This document shows positions 52,124-64,000 of a DNA stretch of 64,000 bases, piece after piece. The stretch spans positions 114,754 through 178,753 of IMG/VR virus record IMGVR_UViG_3300035681_000002; one strand, given 5' to 3'. The notes under the pieces were generated by a model that saw nothing but the letters and a program-made list of their open reading frames with translations, made no database searches and was not told the origin of the DNA. The stretch comes from a virus. The first letter of the stretch is position 1, and each line of letters begins with the position of its first letter. Both the position numbers and the translations under genes were made by a program.

Positions 52124-52135
52124 TGGAGGGCAAGG

Positions 52136-53089
52136 ATGCCATTATCACAGTGGAATTTAGATTTTCTAAATCATAATTCGCAGCGTAGTTACCCGCTGAC
52201 GGCGGAAGCAACTAAACAAGATGTTACAGCTTCGTTTGAAATCCCAGACGATTTTCTTGTAGGATTAGATTTACCTGTGTCCCCTGCTATGGACATGGAA
52301 ACTGGAAGATTCTTTATACGCCAGCTTGGTTTATTTTCTTCGGGTATACAACTAATTATTTCGTATGACACAGGGGACAGCCTTATAGATGTGGCCACTG
52401 GGTTAATCTCTACAACTAATCCTATTCGAAATAAAGTTTTTGCGATCAATGGTATAGGTGCTTATACCGACATAAGCGGTAAAGTAATTATTGGGCGCGT
52501 AGATACTATACAAGAACAGCCTAGCGGTCTATTCTCCTTCACTATTGAAGGTACACACATTGAGCCCCAAGCCATTCGCCCTATGATTAAAGGAATATCT
52601 GCAATGCGGATATCCTCAGGTACAGGTGACACTAGCCAGAATCTATATGGAGATATTGAGTTAGTTGCCGGAACTAACATTCAAATTTCTACCGCAATAA
52701 ATGGGTCAGAAACTAAAATCATTATAAGTGCTTTAGACGGGGAAGGCACTATTGAAAAATGCGTGTGCGCAGGTGAAGCTGTCGCCATTCCTTGCATTAA
52801 AACTATTAACGGAATAGGTCCAACCACAGCGGGTAACTTTAACTTTGTGGGGGATGACTGTATCAGTTTTGCTCCGGTGACAAATGGACTTAAAGTCGCA
52901 GATTCTTGCTGTGCTCCTTGCTGTGGTTGTGAAGAGTTAGAGGCAATTACTAGGGATTTAGAACGCTTTGCAACGCAGCGAAACGCTTTAGAGCTTTTTG
53001 TTAACCAGTTAGCGGCAGAAACTGCAACCTTCGACACAACTGTGCTTGGGGCGCGTCTTGGAGATCGCCGCTGTTTAACTTGCGAATAA
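52136..53089 (+). CDS. Adaptor/fibre paralog A with Cys-rich C-terminus
   Basis: 317 aa. Its first 40 residues (LDFLNHNSQRSYPLTAEA) share a pattern with the N-termini of the 54782, 56566 and 57373 genes: Asn-rich, then R-x-Y/F-P-L/F. Near residue 222 it carries the repeated block INGIGPTTAGNFNFVG, which also recurs in those paralogs. A Cys cluster (CCAPCCGCEEL) is followed by a C-terminal coiled coil. It is probably a trimeric adaptor connecting the baseplate with fibres. Confidence 0.6.
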   Translation: MPLSQWNLDFLNHNSQRSYPLTAEATKQDVTASFEIPDDFLVGLDLPVSPAMDMETGRFFIRQLGLFSSGIQLIISYDTGDSLIDVATGLISTTNPIRNKVFAINGIGAYTDISGKVIIGRVDTIQEQPSGLFSFTIEGTHIEPQAIRPMIKGISAMRISSGTGDTSQNLYGDIELVAGTNIQISTAINGSETKIIISALDGEGTIEKCVCAGEAVAIPCIKTINGIGPTTAGNFNFVGDDCISFAPVTNGLKVADSCCAPCCGCEELEAITRDLERFATQRNALELFVNQLAAETATFDTTVLGARLGDRRCLTCE

Positions 53090-53092
53090 ATT

Positions 53093-54769
53093 ATGAGTAA
53101 CACACGAGGAAGACAACCGGTTGGTTTAAATCAGCCCCCTAGTGGGGGTTCTGCTTATCCGTTTGTATCTCCTTCCGATGATGTTATATATTTATTAGCC
53201 GATTTCTTTGTTTCGTTTGATGACCTTGCTGACGAGGTTGTTTATCCACTGCGTATTGCTTGGATGTATGGGTTTGGAAATGTTAACGTTTCGCCTCCAG
53301 CGGGCTGGCCTTCGCCTACGCATACCCATGATCTTGTGGTGCTAGACGCAAACAATGCCATAGTGTTTAATTCTACTACCGCAATTCGATTCACTACAGA
53401 GGTATGGGATAACCGATTATTAATTCTTGAATGGACTAATGAACATAATGTATGTCGATGTAGTCTACACACAGAATGGACAGAGTCAGACATTATTGAT
53501 GGGCAGTCTCGTAGCTATGACAATCACATTGTTCCTACTCGGGGTGAGTTACAAGCAGATACATGGTATAAACTTCCTAAAAGATTGTTATCGCTTCGTG
53601 TTGGATTAACCCAAATTAAGAAAAGTAGTGTAACTTTTGCAGAAGGTTATAATGTAAAGATTTCTCAAGTTGTAGACTTAGCTGCAGCTAATGTTGACTT
53701 AGCTGGAATATCTGCAACAAAATCGCTGATAGAAGGAACCCGACTTACAAAAAAGATTTTAATAGAGTCTTCACCTACCGCTGGATTAGGTGTATTTCCA
53801 GGATGCGTAGACGAAGAAAAAGTCATTCGTACAATCAATTTGGTTCGTAGTAATGTGCATCAAAATTTTATATATGACAGCGAAGGTTGCATAAGAACAC
53901 AACGACCTGTATCTCTAACTTCTACCTCCCCTCGTATTTTTAACTACAGCGCAGCGGGCCTACTTACACAAGCAGAAGCCAGCTCTGCTATCCTTGTTAG
54001 TAATGATTGCACCAATTGTTGTGACTGCCTCTACTTTGCACAGACTTACCAAGGATTAAAGCGACAGTGGTATCTATTTAAAAGTACAGCAATAAACGCA
54101 GAAGAAGTGCGAGATGTCTACGCAAAAAATAAAGATCGATGGATAGCGCAAAAACAAATAAGAGAAGCGAACATGCTGAGAGTTCGAATATCACTAGATG
54201 GTAATTGTAAAATTAGGTGGGGAATTGCATTCTGCAACGCTAGTAAATGCTGTATTAATAATGTCACAGTATATTTGACTTGGCTTCAGTATCTTAATGG
54301 TGTACCTCATAACCCCATACGACCTCAGTTTGATTGTTTACCTGTTATGCTGGAGGGAGATGCTGAATGTGATGGCCCAATCCCTATCGTATCAGATCAA
54401 ACAAATGTGCGCGGAAATGTGTCTAAGTTTAATTGGGACTACAGCAATCCGCAAACTGTCACAACTTTATATGGTCGGCATTGTATCCCAGATTGTAATA
54501 GCTACCCTGAGGGTGCGTTAAAGTTTAGATTACATGTGTGCATATCTTGGGAATCTGTAGCTAAAAATCCTGCAACTGGAGAAGTTTGTGTGTTTCCAGC
54601 CGTGCAATATACCACAATTCCAGCAGAAGTACGAAGTATTTGGGAAGCTTCTGCAATGACTTTACCTACAAACATTAAAGACGAAAAAATAACTCCGTTG
54701 ACAGTTAGTGATAAATCAAACCCATTCTGTCGCCGGTGCAATTGTGTTGAAGCTGATGTGATTATTTAA
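53093..54769 (+). CDS. Fibre-like protein with Cys clusters, 558 aa
   Basis: Starts 3 bases after the upstream stop. The N-terminal part is beta-rich and aromatic (YPLRIAWMYGFGNVNVSPPA). Several Cys-rich spots occur (NDCTNCCDCLY near 302-312, CRRCNCVE near the C-terminus), suggesting metal-bound or cross-linked folds. Fibre-like composition and position suit a tail-fibre assembly component. The family is unknown. Confidence 0.55.
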   Translation: MSNTRGRQPVGLNQPPSGGSAYPFVSPSDDVIYLLADFFVSFDDLADEVVYPLRIAWMYGFGNVNVSPPAGWPSPTHTHDLVVLDANNAIVFNSTTAIRFTTEVWDNRLLILEWTNEHNVCRCSLHTEWTESDIIDGQSRSYDNHIVPTRGELQADTWYKLPKRLLSLRVGLTQIKKSSVTFAEGYNVKISQVVDLAAANVDLAGISATKSLIEGTRLTKKILIESSPTAGLGVFPGCVDEEKVIRTINLVRSNVHQNFIYDSEGCIRTQRPVSLTSTSPRIFNYSAAGLLTQAEASSAILVSNDCTNCCDCLYFAQTYQGLKRQWYLFKSTAINAEEVRDVYAKNKDRWIAQKQIREANMLRVRISLDGNCKIRWGIAFCNASKCCINNVTVYLTWLQYLNGVPHNPIRPQFDCLPVMLEGDAECDGPIPIVSDQTNVRGNVSKFNWDYSNPQTVTTLYGRHCIPDCNSYPEGALKFRLHVCISWESVAKNPATGEVCVFPAVQYTTIPAEVRSIWEASAMTLPTNIKDEKITPLTVSDKSNPFCRRCNCVEADVII

Positions 54770-54781
54770 TGGAATATTAGT

Positions 54782-56569
54782 ATGCCGATTCGTAATAATC
54801 ATTGGTACAACCTTAACGAACAGCGTTATTATCCGCTGGATGATACAGCGTCGGCACGATCAGACAATGGCGATTTATTACCTAACTCTTTACTCTCGGA
54901 CATGCGACTTTGTTGGCCTACCGAATATGGTCGCTATGCTTTTATTAGTGCGGCAGCTATTACTCCTAACCTAATTACTGTACTTATTGAAGTTACAAAC
55001 ACATTAGATAATAGTCCAAGTACTTCAGTGCTTATTGCTGGCATAACTCTTCCCAAAGAAGAGATAATCAATGGTAGAACCTATGCCTTAACTGCTTTTA
55101 AATCTGGAGTTGGCGGATTCATTGTATTTGGAGCCGATTTAGATCAAAACTATTCTGGCCGTTTTAGTTCCCCATCTCAGTCTTTACTTACCCCTAGAGC
55201 AGCTAGGTCTAGCCGACTCCCTCCTGTGCCCACAATCAAAGTGGAAGATAATGCTGTTGCTTTATCTGGTCTAGTAAAATTGACTGCAGTATCTCCTCTA
55301 CAGCTAGTTAAAGAAACTCGTGTTATTAATGGGGTTGAATATTCTAATGTTGTTGTTTTTCGTTTAAAAGAAGAAGCACAAACTGCAGGAGTAACCACAA
55401 CAACTGACTCAGTTTTTTCTACTTTTTCTGGGCTTTGCGGTAAACGATCTGGGGCTAAGACTTGCAGTGATCCACAGCCCATTCAATTTATTAACGGGGT
55501 GGCACCAGACTGCTCTGGAGTACTTACCTTAGATTTTCAAGGGTGTGCGGTTGTTGGTAGAAATACAAAAGATGGGGGAGTTATTGTCGATTGTTCTTTA
55601 GGTTTATCCGCCAGCTGCACCCCCGCTTATCTACCTACCTTAAGTACCGGCAAGCTTCCAAGCGAATCCCCACGAGTTATTATTATTCCCACAAGACCTC
55701 CTACTCCTCCAGTTGTGCCTGATGTTAGCATTAGCGAAGTGATACGCACGGTATTAACTTTACCTTATTGCGACACTTTTGATGAGATGATAGCAGTTGG
55801 TTTTTACCCCATGGGGGATTCACTATTTGATTTTATTTCTGAAGACAGTCCTGGTGAAAACGATTGTTGTGTAGGGGCTTTAACTGGCTATGGTTGTGAC
55901 ATGTCAATCTCGGTCTCCTCTTCTATCGACTACGATGTATCTTATTCTCTGTCTAATTCTCTGTCTAATTCTCTGTCTAATTCTATGTCTCATTCCGTGT
56001 CTTATTCTGTAGCCACTGTCCCAATAATAAGACAAATAGAAATTGCAAGCAGCTATGCCACAATAAACCCAAATGCACAAGCACGAACAAACATTTCTAT
56101 ATGGACAATGGATGTTCAATCACTGTACCGCAAATATACTACAGATGTTAAAATAACTAGCGGGCAGTTAGGTAGCAAAAAAAATGCAGGAATTGTTATA
56201 AATTATCGACAAGTATTACCTAGTGTAGTTAATTATTTAGTGGCAATTCTCGACATTGACAATAGTACTTTCGGCATTTATTTTTTTAATGGTTTAGTAC
56301 TTGCTCCCCTTGTTACAGCTGGAGTTCCAAAAGTGAAAGTGAATGACTGGTATCGTATTAGTTTTGCTATTATTCCTAATAATATTACGCAGACTAGTGT
56401 GCAGTTATCCGCTATTTTGACTGGTGTCACAGACCCAACTATTTCAACAGTACTTTCTACTTCAATCTCCGCTAATTTGTGGCAAACAGATGCAGGTAAT
56501 GCTGGTGTCTATGCTAGACGCTCTCGCAGTTACTTTTCCTTCTGGCGAGTGGAGGAAGTTGCAATATGA
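54782..56569 (+). CDS. Adaptor/fibre paralog B with Ser repeat and lectin-like C-domain
   Basis: 595 aa. The N-terminus (NLNEQRYYPLDDTA) belongs to the paralog family, and the INGVAPDCSGVLTLDF block near 239 matches the block in paralog A. Residues about 375-409 are a Ser-rich linker, including a 12-bp DNA repeat encoding SLSN. Residues 410-595 look like a concanavalin/LamG-type beta sandwich (NDWYRISFAIIPNN, then AGVYARRSRSYFSFWRVEEV), a common carbohydrate-binding fold. This makes it a likely receptor-binding component. Confidence 0.65.
   Translation: MPIRNNHWYNLNEQRYYPLDDTASARSDNGDLLPNSLLSDMRLCWPTEYGRYAFISAAAITPNLITVLIEVTNTLDNSPSTSVLIAGITLPKEEIINGRTYALTAFKSGVGGFIVFGADLDQNYSGRFSSPSQSLLTPRAARSSRLPPVPTIKVEDNAVALSGLVKLTAVSPLQLVKETRVINGVEYSNVVVFRLKEEAQTAGVTTTTDSVFSTFSGLCGKRSGAKTCSDPQPIQFINGVAPDCSGVLTLDFQGCAVVGRNTKDGGVIVDCSLGLSASCTPAYLPTLSTGKLPSESPRVIIIPTRPPTPPVVPDVSISEVIRTVLTLPYCDTFDEMIAVGFYPMGDSLFDFISEDSPGENDCCVGALTGYGCDMSISVSSSIDYDVSYSLSNSLSNSLSNSMSHSVSYSVATVPIIRQIEIASSYATINPNAQARTNISIWTMDVQSLYRKYTTDVKITSGQLGSKKNAGIVINYRQVLPSVVNYLVAILDIDNSTFGIYFFNGLVLAPLVTAGVPKVKVNDWYRISFAIIPNNITQTSVQLSAILTGVTDPTISTVLSTSISANLWQTDAGNAGVYARRSRSYFSFWRVEEVAI
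55946..55981 (+). repeat. 12-bp tandem repeat encoding SLSN
   Basis: Three exact copies of TCTCTGTCTAAT, followed by degenerate copies to about 56008, in-frame in the 54782 gene. It forms the Ser-rich linker before the lectin-like domain. Such a repeat is prone to length change. Confidence 0.85.
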
Positions 56570-57363
56570 CAGCTATTCGTTTTCCAGAGTTTTTAGCATC
56601 ACTAGAAAATACTAAATACCCATTTATAGCTACAGCTACTTTAAACAATGGTAAAGTTTCATTGTTGGAAGGTACTTTTTTAGACGCTCATGTATACAAT
56701 ACAACAAGTTTTTTTCGTTACTACATCTCAGAAGTAGTGGTGGAGTCGGGAAAATTTACAATTTATATCGGGGATGAGACTACACCTAAAAGTATATATG
56801 GTGAAGTTAGCTTTCCTATAACTACTGCAAATGTGCCACTACAAGATAATTATGGGCGACCTGCCGGCATACTGGTTTCTAGCCCCACCCGCCTATCCTT
56901 GTTATCAGGATGGGGAATTGGTATTCATGAATTTGAAAGAGATCAAACAGAATTTTGTGCTACTTGTCAAATGCCTATTCCGACTCCTGGGGTTACTGGA
57001 TTCCTACTGGATACTGGAGAAGTATTAAGTGGTAAAGTCTGGTTTGTTGGTGATGATGGTGTTGTCTTATCTACTTTGGTTGCAACAGACTCACAAAACA
57101 ATCCAGTAACTACATTACAAATAAACGCAGTGGGAGATCCGCTTTATTTGCAGCGGCTGTGTACCTCTGATAATTTATTTACCCCAGTTAACCCTATTCG
57201 AGTACTTCGAATAGTAAATGGCACAAATGTGTACGACAGTTTACCCGATGCCCAAGGTAATTTTAATATTCAAATGAATGATTCGCTAGCTCCCGATGCC
57301 GCTTTGCGAATTCGTACAACTTCTGAAGGCATCGTAATAAATGTAGAAGGCTCCGCACCCTAA
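56566..57363 (+). CDS. Adaptor/fibre paralog C, 265 aa
   Basis: Overlaps the previous gene by 4 bp (ATGA). The N-terminus (FLASLENTKYPFIATAT) and the block VNGTNVYDSLPDAQGNFNIQ near 223 match the family pattern in paralogs A, B and D. There are two Cys residues (CATCQMP). It is shorter than the others and lacks the lectin-like or Cys-rich extensions. It may be a structural spacer or a reduced paralog. Confidence 0.6.
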   Translation: MTAIRFPEFLASLENTKYPFIATATLNNGKVSLLEGTFLDAHVYNTTSFFRYYISEVVVESGKFTIYIGDETTPKSIYGEVSFPITTANVPLQDNYGRPAGILVSSPTRLSLLSGWGIGIHEFERDQTEFCATCQMPIPTPGVTGFLLDTGEVLSGKVWFVGDDGVVLSTLVATDSQNNPVTTLQINAVGDPLYLQRLCTSDNLFTPVNPIRVLRIVNGTNVYDSLPDAQGNFNIQMNDSLAPDAALRIRTTSEGIVINVEGSAP

Positions 57364-57372
57364 GGTTACAAT

Positions 57373-58389
57373 ATGGCAACACCTAACTTTTTTAATGAAA
57401 ACATCAATCGTAGTTTCCCCTTTCAGCGGGCAACTGTGGGCGTAGACACTCCTACTAGTGGTGCTGTGACAATGCTTCAATTACCTGATAATTTTATTGC
57501 TGACTGCGGTTTTATCTTAGGACCTGAATCTGGATTCATTGATGGAGTTCATTCTGTTTTCCTTTATAAAATTTCAAGAATCAGCAGCTCTATAATTGAG
57601 TACGAATTTCATTCAGATGCTCCTAATTTAGTAAATAGTTTTTTACTGTTTAGACGAGATATTACTGATCCAATCTATCAAACAGAATTCGTAGAAAGTG
57701 ATGTTCCGTTTTATGAACCAATTAGCCAATCTCTTTCCTTGTCTATTTCAGTTCCCATAGTTACATGTGGAGAACCTTACTGGTCTGGTTATCTTGTGAC
57801 AGGCCCACTCGAGGCAGTTACATCTCGTTTATTTATTGGAGAGACGATTGTGCGAAGCGGAGATGCTGAAGCTATAGTTGAACCCGCATTAATTCAAAAT
57901 TTAAACCAAAGTCAGGTTGTGTCTTTAAACATTTCAAATGCAGACAGAACAAGGGCAGCCCGCCCTTCTAACTGTGCTCCTAATTCTTGGGCTTTTCCAA
58001 TTGGGCAAAGCTATGTACTGCGGGAGTGCCTTCAAGGAGATTTGCGGTTACAGTCCGGCTATAACATGGAAATAAAACAGAATTCAACTACCAACACCAT
58101 TCAATTTGCAGCAAAAGTAAATGCCGGCTTAGGTGCACCCTGCACAGAATTCAAATTATTTCCGCAAGAAACTCCACCAATCGGTACAAGCAATAATTTA
58201 TTAGCTGGGGACTATTACTGTAATGAAACACTCCGCTCAATCAATGGGTTGCAGGGGCCTAGCGTGACACTGCTAGCCGGTGTAGGTGTGTCTATATTTC
58301 CCAACGACGCAAAAAGTACTGTAATCGTAAATGTTAATTTAAAAGATTTACAAACATGTTCTTATGCCACTGTGTCTGAGACAATTTAA
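57373..58389 (+). CDS. Adaptor/fibre paralog D, 338 aa
   Basis: Starts 9 nt after the previous stop. The N-terminus ([18 protein letters not shown]) and the block [20 protein letters not shown] near 285 match the family. The body is beta-rich with [17 protein letters not shown]. Its C-terminus ends 14 bases before the collagen-like gene, so it may cap or anchor that fibre. No homolog recognised. Confidence 0.6.
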   Translation: MATPNFFNENINRSFPFQRATVGVDTPTSGAVTMLQLPDNFIADCGFILGPESGFIDGVHSVFLYKISRISSSIIEYEFHSDAPNLVNSFLLFRRDITDPIYQTEFVESDVPFYEPISQSLSLSISVPIVTCGEPYWSGYLVTGPLEAVTSRLFIGETIVRSGDAEAIVEPALIQNLNQSQVVSLNISNADRTRAARPSNCAPNSWAFPIGQSYVLRECLQGDLRLQSGYNMEIKQNSTTNTIQFAAKVNAGLGAPCTEFKLFPQETPPIGTSNNLLAGDYYCNETLRSINGLQGPSVTLLAGVGVSIFPNDAKSTVIVNVNLKDLQTCSYATVSETI

Positions 58390-58403
58390 GAGGAATAGTA
58401 ACA

Positions 58404-64000
<5,597 letters not shown>

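Overview
The window is a stretch of a large tailed bacteriophage genome (Caudoviricetes) with a contractile-tail, myovirus-type body plan. All real genes lie on the + strand, are tightly packed with many ATGA or TAATG junctions, and mostly carry AGGAG-type ribosome binding sites. TAA, TAG and TGA all end real genes, so nothing suggests stop-codon reassignment. I see no tRNA, rRNA, CRISPR array, integrase or insertion sequence. The host cannot be named from this sequence. No portal or terminase was recognised with confidence.

Layout. (1) 1-8 kb: a phage multisubunit RNA polymerase. A beta/beta-prime fusion (cut by the window start) ends just after the catalytic DFDGD domain. Three unrelated small genes follow, then a second gene resumes beta-prime at the next conserved block and carries a 690-residue Pro/Gly/Asn-rich extension. 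(2) 8-20.5 kb: head genes, namely unknown virion-like proteins, a prohead protease with a Cys-rich insert, an acidic scaffold-like protein, a small beta-rich protein and the major capsid protein. (3) 20.5-21.7 kb: a glycosyltransferase fused to half of a methyltransferase fold. (4) 21.8-32.4 kb: neck proteins, tail sheath, tail tube, a spike-like protein and a two-frame tail assembly chaperone with a well-phased CCCAAAT -1 frameshift site. (5) 32.4-44.6 kb: tape measure and baseplate genes (hub, gp25-like, gp6/J-like) with a sigma-70-like factor among them. (6) 44.6-48.1 kb: an accessory cassette with a matrix-metalloproteinase-like protein (PG-binding fold, PRCGxPD cysteine switch, HExxHxxGxxH), a papain-like protease and several small membrane proteins. 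(7) 48.1-58.4 kb: further baseplate and fibre genes, including a family of paralogous adaptor-like proteins. (8) 58.4 kb to the end: one giant collagen-like fibre protein, still open at the window end.

How it fits together. The polymerase and sigma-like factor would let the phage read its own promoters. Their placement inside the virion gene block, and the structural-looking tail on beta-prime, raise the possibility that the polymerase is packaged. Strong hairpin terminators after the capsid, sheath and tube genes fit stoichiometric control of abundant proteins. The protease pair, small membrane proteins, lectin-like fibre and collagen fibre suggest an elaborate host-surface interaction apparatus. 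A recurrent hydrophobic-x-K-x-A motif in the head-region proteins may mark prohead protease processing sites.
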